This document shows positions 7,147 through 13,222 of a stretch of 13,277 nt of DNA, one piece after another. The DNA comes from an uncultured Bacillota bacterium. GTDB taxonomy: Bacteria > Bacillota > Clostridia > Christensenellales > UBA1242. The position numbers and the translations under genes are program-made. The first letter of the stretch is position 1. Every line of letters begins with the position of its first letter. The notes beneath the pieces are model-generated. The model searched no databases and was not told where the DNA came from. It was given only the letters and a program-made list of their open reading frames with translations. The stretch lies in the NCBI GenBank assembly GCA_945921365.1, contig CAMEKL010000004.1:1-13277 (forward strand), written 5' to 3'.

Positions 7147-7174
7147 ATTATACAACAACAATTTATTTTAACAA
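7147..7174 (-). promoter_or_regulatory. Sigma-A promoter for the foldase lipoprotein gene
   Basis: Minus strand: TTGTTA (7174-7169), a 16-base spacer and a consensus TATAAT (7152-7147). The predicted start at about 7140 gives a leader of about 28 bases with AAGGGG before the ATG at 7112. The -35 sits in the U-rich tail of the sigH terminator. Confidence 0.6.
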
Positions 7175-7180
7175 AAAGAA

Positions 7181-7224
7181 AAAAGCAAATTTTTCATTCC
7201 TTTATGGAAGAAATTTTTGCTTTT
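7181..7224 (-). terminator. Intrinsic terminator overlapping the end of sigH
   Basis: Imperfect hairpin: plus-strand arms AAAAGCAAA...TTCC (7181-7200) and GGAAGAAATTTTTGCTTTT (7206-7224) around TTTAT, with an internal mismatch and one bulge. On the minus strand the hairpin is followed by a U-rich tail. The sigH TGA stop (7194-7196) lies inside the downstream arm, so ribosomes finishing sigH would compete with hairpin folding. Confidence 0.65.
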
Positions 7225-7799
7225 AACCTTGTCAATGCGTTTTCTACGGATTTTGTGCTTTTATTCACTTTGTTTGAGATTTCTTTATACGACTTTCCTT
7301 CAAGATAAAGAAAAAGAATTTGTTTTTCATAATCACTTAAAATCTCGTCAATTTTTTTAAGAACCTCTTTAAGCGTCTCCTTTGAAATTAGTGTATCGTC
7401 TGGCGATGGGCTGTTTGACGGAACAATGTAAAAAACATTTTCCTCCAAAGTGTTTTCGTCTGCAATTTTAAATCCGCCTTGGTTGTTAAGGCTTATTGCT
7501 TCAGTTAAAATTCTGTTTTTTTGCCTATTGGCACTTTTTATAGCACTTTGAATCTGCCTGTTAATGCAAAGAGTTGCAAATGCACTGAAATTTGATTCTT
7601 CGCTTTTGAAATTGTTATATGCTTTAAAAAGCCCAATCATTGCTTCTTGAAAAATATCGTCATCATCAGCGCCAGCAAGAAAATAGCTTCTAGAAATTTT
7701 TTTTGCAAGAGGTTTATATCTGTTAAACAATATTTCTGAAGCAAGTTCGTTTCCATTTTTTGCTTTTAAAACAAGTTCTGCGTCCGAAAGATTTTCCAT
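7194..7799 (-). CDS. sigH: SigH-type sporulation/transition-phase sigma factor
   Basis: A 201-residue sigma-70 family factor that best matches the sigma-H (Spo0H) group, which starts sporulation gene expression with Spo0A. Region 2 spans about residues 24-97. It contains the family-typical S-R-S-Y-F-L-A-G-A-D-D-D-D-I-F-Q-E-A-M-I-G-L-F-K-A (37-61), C-I-N-R-Q-I-Q-S-A-I-K and N-R-Q-K-N-R; B. subtilis SigH has ARSYFLIGAD-REDI-VQEGMIGLYK and CITRQIITAIK. A short linker (98-140) leads to region 4 (141-200), with S-D-Y-E-K-Q-I-L-F-L-Y-L-E-G-K-S-Y-K-E-I and the recognition helix K-S-V-E-N-A-L-T-R-L-K. In B. subtilis sigH lies near secE/rplK, which is not the case here. The ATG at 7799 has no Shine-Dalgarno and follows a -10 element by only a few bases. 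The stop is TGA. Confidence 0.9.
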   Translation of the reverse strand: MENLSDAELVLKAKNGNELASEILFNRYKPLAKKISRSYFLAGADDDDIFQEAMIGLFKAYNNFKSEESNFSAFATLCINRQIQSAIKSANRQKNRILTEAISLNNQGGFKIADENTLEENVFYIVPSNSPSPDDTLISKETLKEVLKKIDEILSDYEKQILFLYLEGKSYKEISNKVNKSTKSVENALTRLKAKISSIKE

Positions 7800-7807
7800 G
7801 AGATTAT

Positions 7808-7834
7808 AGTATAATTAAAAAAGCAAAAAGTCAA
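7808..7834 (-). promoter_or_regulatory. Probable sigH promoter, near-leaderless
   Basis: Minus strand: TTGACT (7834-7829), a short 15-base spacer and TATACT (7813-7808), with eight bases from the -10 to the ATG at 7799. A second -10-like TATAAT (7808-7803) is too close to the ATG to use. The predicted leader is about 1-2 bases. No Shine-Dalgarno exists. The 15-base spacer is suboptimal, so this is the weaker of the divergent pair. Confidence 0.45.
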
Positions 7835-7841
7835 GAAAAGG

Positions 7842-7870
7842 TAGACAAAATTTTATGTTAGTGTTATTAT
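7842..7870 (+). promoter_or_regulatory. Leaderless-type promoter of tatD
   Basis: TAGACA (7842-7847), a 17-base spacer and TATTAT (7865-7870) with an extended TG at 7862-7863. The transcription start, seven bases past the -10 at 7877, coincides with the A of the tatD ATG. No Shine-Dalgarno is present upstream of that ATG. Confidence 0.6.
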
Positions 7871-7876
7871 TTTTCC

Positions 7877-8698
7877 ATGTTTATTGATGTTCATGCTCAT
7901 ATCAACGATGAGAAACTTATAGGTGATGTTGAAGATATTGTTAAAAGTGCAAAAGATGCAGAAGTGGAAAAAATAATTTGCTCGGCATCAGATTTATTTA
8001 GCAGTGAACAAGCTGTTTTGCTTGCAGAAAAATATGATTGTGTTTACGCAACAGTGGGTGTTCACCCAGAAGACTGTTTTTCTTATGATAATAAAGTTGA
8101 AAGCAAAATTATAAACTTAGCACAACACAAAAAGGTTGTTGCAATTGGAGAAATCGGTCTTGACTATTACAACATCAAATATCAAAAAGAAGATTTAGAA
8201 AAAGAAGGCAAGTTTTTAACTGATGAAGAAATAAAAGAAAAGCAAAAAGAAGTTTTTATGAAACAAATTGAAATTGCCAGCAAGTTAAACTTACCAATTG
8301 TTGTTCACACAAGAGATGCGATGGGCGACACTCTTCAAATTTTAAAAGAAAGCAAAGAAAAATTAAATTGTGGTGGGCTTATTCATTGTTTTTCTGGAAG
8401 TGCAATGAGTGCAAAAGAGTTTTTTAAACTTGGCTTTTACATTTCTGTTGGTGGAGTTATCACTTTTAAAAATGCTGTTAACATTCAAAATGTTATAAAA
8501 GAGGTTGGAATCGAGAGAGTTATGCTTGAAACAGATTGCCCATATCTCACGCCAGAGCCATACAGGGGAAAACTCAACCAGCCAAAAAATGTTCCAATTA
8601 TTGCAGACAAAATTTCAAATATATTAGAAATATTGCCAGAAAAAGTTGGAGAAGAAACAACAAAAAATGCAAAAAAACTTTTTAGGAAAATAATATGA
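7877..8698 (+). CDS. tatD: TatD-family metal-dependent hydrolase (DNase)
   Basis: A TIM-barrel metal-dependent hydrolase. TatD proteins act as 3'-5' exonucleases or DNases in DNA repair and turnover in the cytoplasm. All metal-site residues are present: H6 and H8 (D-V-H-A-H), E92 (G-E-I-G-L-D-Y-Y), H144 (V-V-H-T-R-D-A), H170 (L-I-H-C-F-S-G) and D220 (L-E-T-D-C-P-Y-L-T-P). The signature P-Y-R-G-K-L-N-Q-P (228-236) follows. An extra charged stretch of about 19 residues (about 104-122, rich in K, E, D) sits between Y-Y-N-I-K-Y-Q and the K-Q-K-E-V-F helix, where TatD proteins are usually shorter. Its TGA overlaps the rsmA ATG (ATGA), showing translational coupling. The tatD-ksgA order is widespread in Bacillota, but the usual rnmV (RNase M5) gene between them is absent. 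Confidence 0.95.
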   Translation: MFIDVHAHINDEKLIGDVEDIVKSAKDAEVEKIICSASDLFSSEQAVLLAEKYDCVYATVGVHPEDCFSYDNKVESKIINLAQHKKVVAIGEIGLDYYNIKYQKEDLEKEGKFLTDEEIKEKQKEVFMKQIEIASKLNLPIVVHTRDAMGDTLQILKESKEKLNCGGLIHCFSGSAMSAKEFFKLGFYISVGGVITFKNAVNIQNVIKEVGIERVMLETDCPYLTPEPYRGKLNQPKNVPIIADKISNILEILPEKVGEETTKNAKKLFRKII

Positions 8699-9480
8699 TA
8701 GAGAATTTTAAATTTAACAAAAAATTTGGTCAAAACTTTTTGTCGGACAGAAATCTTTTAGATGCAATTGTTTCTGACGCACAAGTTGAAAATGAAGACG
8801 TTTTGGAAATTGGGGCAGGTGCTGGGGCACTTACTGAAAGCTTGGTTAAAAGTGCAAAAAAAGTTGTATCATATGAAATTGACAAAAAATTAACTGAGCA
8901 TTTAGCCGAAATCGAAAAGAAATACTCTAATTTAAAAATAATAATGCAAGACGCACTAAAACTGCCAATAGAAGAAATTGAAAAAAACTTTGAGGGAGAA
9001 TATCATCTTGTTGCAAATTTGCCATACTATATCACAACGCCGTTAATCTTTAAATTTTTGGAAGAAACAAAAAGATGCAAAACATTAACTGTTATGGTGC
9101 AAAAAGAGGTGGCAGAGAGGTTCTCTGCATGAAATAGAAGCGAAGGGTATGGAATATCATCTGTTATGCTTTCCTTTTATGCAAATTGCAGCATCACAAG
9201 AAATGTTTCTAAAAACATGTTTTTCCCTAGACCAAATGTGGATTCTGCTGTTATTAGAATTGAAAGAAAAACAAATTTGCCAAAGATAGATAAACAAAAA
9301 TTTAAAAAAATTGTTTCAACATCTTTTTCAATGAGGAGAAAAACACTTGTCAATAACTTATGCAAAAATTATGAAAAGCAAAAAATATTAGGAGCTCTTG
9401 AGAAATTAAATAAAAAAGAAAATGTTAGAGCAGAGGAACTTACACTAGAAGATTTTATTTTGCTTGCAAACATTTTATAA
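8695..9480 (+). pseudogene. rsmA: 16S rRNA dimethyladenosine transferase, split by an in-frame TGA
   Basis: RsmA/KsgA uses S-adenosylmethionine to dimethylate two adjacent adenines near the 3' end of 16S rRNA (A1518/A1519 in E. coli numbering), late in small-subunit assembly. Visible motifs are F-G-Q-N-F-L-S-D (11-18), the SAM loop E-I-G-A-G-A-G-A-L-T (38-47), catalytic N-L-P-Y (108-111) and M-V-Q-K-E-V-A-E-R-F (134-143). After the break come F-F-P-R-P-N-V-D-S-A-V-I-R-I and the C-terminal F-S-M-R-R-K-T-L-V-N-N-L. At codon 146 (9130-9132) a TGA stops the frame. The same frame then continues with full homology (N-R-S-E-G-Y-G-I-S-S-V). Total length is 261 codons, normal for the family. If the stop is real, the protein loses the last 115 residues, including the C-terminal helical domain. 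The ATG has AGGA seven bases upstream and overlaps tatD by four bases. Confidence 0.88.
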
Positions 9481-9483
9481 TAT

Positions 9484-9511
9484 TTGACTTAAAAGGAAAT
9501 ATAAATATAAT
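9484..9511 (+). promoter_or_regulatory. Leaderless-type promoter of rsfS
   Basis: TTGACT (9484-9489), a 16-base spacer and a consensus TATAAT (9506-9511). Seven bases past the -10 is 9518, the A of the rsfS ATG. The only purine-rich Shine-Dalgarno-like run (AAGGA, about 9493-9497) is about 20 bases from the ATG, too far to act. It allows rsfS-rseP transcription independent of tatD-rsmA. Confidence 0.65.
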
Positions 9512-9517
9512 ATAAAC

Positions 9518-9868
9518 ATGGAAGAAAAAATAATAAAAATTTTAGAAAGTTTTAAATTAAAAAATATCATAAGTTATAATCTAACTTCAAAAACTCCTCT
9601 TTTAAAAAAAATGATTATTGCAACTTTGCCAACGGGAGCAAATGTTAGAAAATTGTGTTTGCAATTAAAAGGGGAACTTGAAAAAACTGCAGAAAGCGAA
9701 GTTTATTTAGAAGGCGAATTTAGTGAAGACTGGGTCGTTTTCGAAATCGATGATTTAACAATTGAAATATTTTCGGAAGATAAAAGAGAGTTTTATAACC
9801 TTGAAAAACTTTGGGGTGGAGCAAAAACAAAACTTTCTGAACTCAAAAATAAAAGAAAAAATAAATAG
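9518..9868 (+). CDS. rsfS: Ribosomal silencing factor RsfS (Iojap/YbeB family)
   Basis: RsfS binds protein uL14 on the 50S subunit and blocks joining to the 30S, which lowers translation in starved or stationary cells. At 116 residues the length fits the family. Residues 5-50 match the first half (I-I-K-I-L-E...K-N-I-I-S-Y-N-L..., N-V-R-K-L-C). The diagnostic C-terminal block is clear: E-D-W-V-V-F-E-I-D-D-L-T-I-E-I-F (70-85) against the usual W-V-L-L-D-Y-G-D-V-V-V-H-I-F, then R-E-F-Y-N-L-E-K-L-W (90-99). The usual His before I-F is Glu83 here, and the D-Y-F-V-I segment is replaced by K-K-M-I-I, so it is a divergent member. It lies 11 bases before rseP and is probably co-transcribed with it. 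The usual partners nadD and yqeK are not nearby. Confidence 0.85.
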   Translation: MEEKIIKILESFKLKNIISYNLTSKTPLLKKMIIATLPTGANVRKLCLQLKGELEKTAESEVYLEGEFSEDWVVFEIDDLTIEIFSEDKREFYNLEKLWGGAKTKLSELKNKRKNK

Positions 9869-9879
9869 AAGGTGAAAAT

Positions 9880-11025
9880 TTGAATATATCATTTTTAGGT
9901 TGGTCTGGTTTTTCAATTGTTCTTTATGTTGTTCTTGCAATTTTTGTGCTTCTTCTCATGATTATGATTCATGAAACTGGGCATTATCTTGCAGGAAGGC
10001 TTTTAAAATTTAAAATAAATGAGTTTTCAATTGGCTTTGGAAAGGCAATTTATTCTAAAGTTAACAAGCGTGGCGAAAAATTTTCAATTAGGATTTTTCC
10101 ACTTGGTGGCTATTGTGCTTTTGAAGGAGAAAATGAAAAAGGTGATGGGGAAAATCCAGAAGCGTTTAACAATCAAAAGCCATGGAAGAGGATAATTGTT
10201 CTTTTTGCAGGTGCATTTTTTAATTTCCTATCCGCAATAATTTTCAGTTTTATTCTTCTTGTCAGTTTTGGATATGACATCTATCAAGTTAAAAACGATC
10301 CAAGTTTGTATAATGAAAATTTAATGAAAGGTGATGCAATTTATCGTGTTAATGGAACAGATATAAATTTTGCAACAAACGGAACTCTTTCAACTTTGCT
10401 TGGAAATGTTGAAGATAGAGAGAATATAACACTTACTGTTAAAAGATATAACGAAGAAACAAAACAAAATGAAATGATTGATGTTGTTGTCAGTTTAAAG
10501 CCAAAATTTAAAGAAGGAATTGATTTAACAAAATATTCTCAAGAAGAAATTGAAGACACAACAAACAAAGATATCTATGTGTTTGACAACAGTGGAAAAT
10601 TGCAATACACAGTTGCAGACTTACAGCTTTATAGGCGTCCATTTTTAGAAGCACTTGGCGGAGCGTTTTCACTTGCAATTTTTATGGCATGGGCAGTTTT
10701 AAAATCTCTTTGGATGTTGATAACATTCCAAATTCCAATAAATCAAATTGGTGGCCCAATCACAACTGTTGCAATGATTGCAACCTACACGCAGACTTCA
10801 ATTGTTAATTTGTTTGTGCTTGTGCCGTTAATTTCTGCAAACCTTGCAATGTTTAACCTTATTCCTTTCCCTGCACTTGATGGTGCGCAAATTGTGTTCA
10901 CAGGCATTGAATGGATAAGGCGAAAGCCAATAAATGAAAAAGTTAAAAACATAATAAACACCGTTGGATTATTTGTGCTGTTAGGTTTTGTTGTTATAGT
11001 TGACATTTTGCACTTTGTGCTTTAA
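9880..11025 (+). CDS. rseP: Site-2 protease RseP/RasP with PDZ domain
   Basis: A membrane zinc metalloprotease that cuts substrates inside the membrane, for example anti-sigma factors and leftover signal peptides. At 381 residues it has a first membrane span (about 10-37) carrying H31-E-T-G-H35. Next come F-P-L-G-G-Y (73-78), a second span with the G-A-F-F-N motif (111-115), and a PDZ-like region (about 130-210; M-K-G-D-A-I-Y-R-V-N-G at 149-159). The third span region has N-L-I-P-F-P-A-L-D-G (326-335), whose Asp334 is the third zinc ligand, and a final C-terminal span. The PDZ domain separates it from SpoIVFB. The start is TTG at 9880, chosen because AAGGTGA lies four bases upstream and the reading frame begins with a hydrophobic span. 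The usual neighbours dxr, cdsA and ispG are absent. It ends at a bidirectional terminator. Confidence 0.95.
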   Translation: MNISFLGWSGFSIVLYVVLAIFVLLLMIMIHETGHYLAGRLLKFKINEFSIGFGKAIYSKVNKRGEKFSIRIFPLGGYCAFEGENEKGDGENPEAFNNQKPWKRIIVLFAGAFFNFLSAIIFSFILLVSFGYDIYQVKNDPSLYNENLMKGDAIYRVNGTDINFATNGTLSTLLGNVEDRENITLTVKRYNEETKQNEMIDVVVSLKPKFKEGIDLTKYSQEEIEDTTNKDIYVFDNSGKLQYTVADLQLYRRPFLEALGGAFSLAIFMAWAVLKSLWMLITFQIPINQIGGPITTVAMIATYTQTSIVNLFVLVPLISANLAMFNLIPFPALDGAQIVFTGIEWIRRKPINEKVKNIINTVGLFVLLGFVVIVDILHFVL

Positions 11026-11053
11026 AAAAAAAGACTGTGTTCAGTCTTTTTTT
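11026..11053. terminator. Bidirectional intrinsic terminator after rseP
   Basis: Perfect 12-base arms AAAAAAAGACTG (11026-11037) and CAGTCTTTTTTT (11042-11053) with loop TGTT. It lies between convergent genes, so it should serve rseP on the plus strand and the HExxH gene ending at 11062 on the minus strand. It closely resembles the terminator at 5178-5203. Confidence 0.9.
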
Positions 11054-11061
11054 AGTAATTT

Positions 11062-12201
11062 TTAAAGATTATTGTAAAATTCTTCAAATTCTTTTTTTAT
11101 TTTAATTGTTTCGTCAATTTTTTTTAGTGCATTTTTTGAAACTAATTCAGTTGGGATTTTATCTAATATTTCCCTTTTTGTGTATTTATCTGCAAGAGCA
11201 CTAAAAAAATTTCCTTCTCCCATAAGTTTTATCCAAAGAGGATAGTTTAAAGGTTTATTTTTAATGCAATTTAAAAGAAGCTCTTTATACTTTTTGTGCC
11301 CTAAAACATTATAATCATTATATTTAATAAATGTTTCAAGAGTTATCTTTTCACCGATATCGTCATTAGTTATCAAGCTTTTAAAACAGTCAGTATTAAA
11401 ATATATTTTAGAGGATTCAATAAACGAAGGGTTGTAAAGTAGTTTTTTATATAGTTGAATTTTGCCTAATTTATCATCTTTTGAAAGAGCGTTAACTTGA
11501 TTTAAAGTTGAAGTTGTATTAGCAGTTTGATGAAATTGAATTAAGCTTTCGTCTAAATTTGGACTAAATTGAAAACTGCGTTTAGCTTGTGTAATTTGCT
11601 TCGTATGATTGTTAAAATTTTCAATCATATCTTTTTCAAGTTTTTGCACCCAATCAACAAGTTTTTTATTTGATTCGTTTTTTGATTTATCTTTAATTTT
11701 TGAAACAACATATTTCAAAATTTCCCAAGATTTTTCTCTAGAAAACAATTCATTTGGCGAAAGCAAATAATATTGAAAACTATGACAAATTCCATATTTA
11801 TTTATGTTGGCATAATTTATTGTGTATTTATATTTTTCCCAATCGCCATTCTTAGTTGCAATTTTATTTTGTATTCTAGTGTAGGCGTGAAGCGTTTCGT
11901 GAATTATTATGTTAAACATTAAAGCATAGTTTGATGAGATAATCTTTATTTTGTTGAGCACAATTTCGCTTAATTTATTGTTTAAATACGCCAGCCCATT
12001 TAAACCTTTCGGCAAATTTTTAAAAATCAAAATGCTGTCTAAATCTAAACACAAGCATTGGACGGTTAAGTTAAGCATTTCCAAGGCAATTTTCTTTTTT
12101 GTGCTTGGAAAAGAAATTGTTTTTATGTTTTCTTTAATAAAATTATAAAACCAGTCAATGTTTTTATCTATGCTTTCCTCGCTGTAAAACTTGTTTTTCA
12201 T
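11062..12201 (-). CDS. HExxH (zincin-like) protein, unknown substrate (379 aa)
   Basis: I do not recognise the family. A clear metallopeptidase signature, I-I-I-H101-E-T-L-H105-A-Y, sits in a predicted helix. About 40 residues later comes S-P-N-E151-L-F-S-R-E, like the 'P.E..AR' segment that supplies the third zinc ligand in some zincins. The preceding L-N-N-K-L-S-E-I-V-L-N could be the edge strand. The C-terminal 200 residues are Lys/Asn-rich and mostly helical, without recognisable motifs. There is no signal peptide or membrane span, so it is cytoplasmic or exported by an unusual route. ATG at 12201 is chosen because TTGACA-16-TATAAT ends eight bases before it. A longer reading from a TTG at 12222 would place the start upstream of the -10 and outside the transcript. 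No Shine-Dalgarno is seen. Confidence 0.75.
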   Translation of the reverse strand: MKNKFYSEESIDKNIDWFYNFIKENIKTISFPSTKKKIALEMLNLTVQCLCLDLDSILIFKNLPKGLNGLAYLNNKLSEIVLNKIKIISSNYALMFNIIIHETLHAYTRIQNKIATKNGDWEKYKYTINYANINKYGICHSFQYYLLSPNELFSREKSWEILKYVVSKIKDKSKNESNKKLVDWVQKLEKDMIENFNNHTKQITQAKRSFQFSPNLDESLIQFHQTANTTSTLNQVNALSKDDKLGKIQLYKKLLYNPSFIESSKIYFNTDCFKSLITNDDIGEKITLETFIKYNDYNVLGHKKYKELLLNCIKNKPLNYPLWIKLMGEGNFFSALADKYTKREILDKIPTELVSKNALKKIDETIKIKKEFEEFYNNL

Positions 12202-12208
12202 CATTGAA

Positions 12209-12236
12209 ATTATATCATACAATAATTGCTTGTCAA
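12209..12236 (-). promoter_or_regulatory. Near-consensus promoter giving a leaderless mRNA
   Basis: Minus strand: TTGACA (12236-12231), a 16-base spacer and TATAAT (12214-12209), both hexamers perfect. Two tandem ATGs start at 12204 and 12201. The start site expected 7-8 bases after the -10 falls on 12202-12201, making the second ATG (12201) the 5' end of the mRNA. Confidence 0.7.
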
Positions 12237-12242
12237 TATAAA

Positions 12243-12273
12243 AAATTTGCCCATATTTTGTTTAGGCAAATTT
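12243..12273 (-). terminator. Intrinsic terminator of the 12.3-13.2 kb HExxH gene
   Basis: Nine-base perfect arms AAATTTGCC (12243-12251) and GGCAAATTT (12265-12273) with a 13-base loop. On the minus strand the hairpin runs into TTTTTT (the A-run at 12238-12245), as expected for a terminator about 25 bases after the TAA at 12297. It separates this gene from the next HExxH gene. Confidence 0.75.
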
Positions 12274-12296
12274 AAAATTTTTTATTTTATAAAGAT

Positions 12297-13190
12297 TTAT
12301 TTTGAAAAATCTTCTTTGGCATTATTATTAAATTTAATGCTTGTTAATTTTGGATAAACTTCAACACTTTCAACCATGTTTCTATTTTTAAAATCAATCC
12401 CTATTTTAACAACGTTGTTTTCATATTGTTTAAACATATAAAACTTGGAAACATCAACTTTGCTTAAATTTTTATGGGTATTTTCAAGCAAAACAAAATT
12501 TCCGTCTGGCAAGCAGAGAGCGCAATCTGTTTTTTCTCCACTTGTTAAATAAATAAGCTTATTATCTTTGAATGAATCTAATTTATCTGTGTTAGGGTTT
12601 TCAAGCTTAGAACTATCAAATTTTTCAATTGTTTTTGATACTTCATTTTCAATTTGTTCTTGCAGATTATTAGATTTATATTCTTTTTCAAACAATTTAT
12701 AAAATTCCAAAATAAAAAGGTCTTCCTTGCACAAAGTTGAATAATTTGAAATATTGCTTTCATATCTGTTTCTAACAAGTTGCAACTTTTCAAGTTTTGT
12801 GTCAGCTTTGCTTAGCTGATTAAAATATTCCCTATATTCATATTCTAAGTTTTGTGCTTGATAGTTCTGTGCAAAAGTTCTTACTTTTTCTTCGTTCTCC
12901 TTCAAATTTTTTGTGTTTTTAGCACTCCAAAGAAGAATATCTCCAGCTGAGAAAAATGCGTTTTTGTTCATAATTGAGTTGCTGGACTTAGCATCAAAAG
13001 ATTTTTTTGTTATAATATATTCTGATAGATTAAATCTATAATTTTTTGCTTCTTCAAAATCTGATATGTTTAATTCTTTATTTTCTTTCATAAACACATC
13101 TCTTGCCCCATAGATGAGGTGAGCAAACTCGTGCATAACAGTGTGTTGAAATTTGTTTTGATTGTTGTCAATTTCTTTAATGGAAAGCAT
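12297..13190 (-). CDS. HExxH (zincin-like) protein with short N-terminus (297 aa)
   Basis: I do not recognise the family. H20-E-F-A-H24-L-I-Y-G-A-R-D-V-F is a metallopeptidase-type motif unusually close to the N-terminus. Zincins normally have a strand and helix before it, so the protein may be N-terminally truncated. The third zinc ligand is not obvious. F-F-S-A-G-D-I-L-L-W-S-A-K (79-91) is a candidate conserved helix. A charged helical or coiled region follows (about 92-195). The C-terminal part is beta-rich, with Cys223-x2-Cys226 (T-D-C-A-L-C-L-P-D-G-N). A TTG at 13214 would add eight residues. ATG at 13190 is preferred, since a TACAAT element ends five bases before it. An in-frame stop at 13254 bars any longer reading. 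There is no signal peptide. It is transcribed toward the second HExxH gene but separated from it by a terminator. Confidence 0.65.
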   Translation of the reverse strand: MLSIKEIDNNQNKFQHTVMHEFAHLIYGARDVFMKENKELNISDFEEAKNYRFNLSEYIITKKSFDAKSSNSIMNKNAFFSAGDILLWSAKNTKNLKENEEKVRTFAQNYQAQNLEYEYREYFNQLSKADTKLEKLQLVRNRYESNISNYSTLCKEDLFILEFYKLFEKEYKSNNLQEQIENEVSKTIEKFDSSKLENPNTDKLDSFKDNKLIYLTSGEKTDCALCLPDGNFVLLENTHKNLSKVDVSKFYMFKQYENNVVKIGIDFKNRNMVESVEVYPKLTSIKFNNNAKEDFSK

Positions 13191-13195
13191 GAATA

Positions 13196-13222
13196 ATTGT
13201 ACTTTTGATTGCAAATTTTCAA
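13196..13222 (-). promoter_or_regulatory. Possible leaderless promoter of the right-end HExxH gene
   Basis: Minus strand: TTGAAA (13222-13217), a 15-base spacer and TACAAT (13201-13196), five bases before the ATG at 13190. Spacing is suboptimal. A competing candidate, TTGACT (13269-13264) with AATATT 17 bases on (13246-13241), would instead give a leader of about 45 bases. No Shine-Dalgarno is seen before either start codon. Confidence 0.3.

Noticed and set aside
7838..7852. Spo0A box (TTTGTCTAC on the minus strand) between sigH and tatD
   Set aside because: Two mismatches to TTTGTCRAA, and it overlaps the tatD -35. Such matches are frequent in AT-rich DNA.
9130..9132. TGA read as Trp or Gly (genetic code 4 or 25)
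   Set aside because: TGA ends tatD, sigH and the TasA-like gene at positions where family length and downstream sequence support a true stop, and no other intact gene has an in-frame TGA.
9130..9180. Selenocysteine insertion in rsmA
   Set aside because: RsmA is not a known selenoprotein, the position is not catalytic, and I see no convincing SECIS-like hairpin just after the TGA.
9166..9480. Independent gene starting at ATG 9166
   Set aside because: It is the C-terminal part of rsmA in the same frame, without a Shine-Dalgarno; the ATG is an internal Met.
12202..12222. Upstream TTG start (12222) for the HExxH gene
   Set aside because: It lies upstream of the TATAAT (12214-12209), so it would not be in the transcript made from this promoter.
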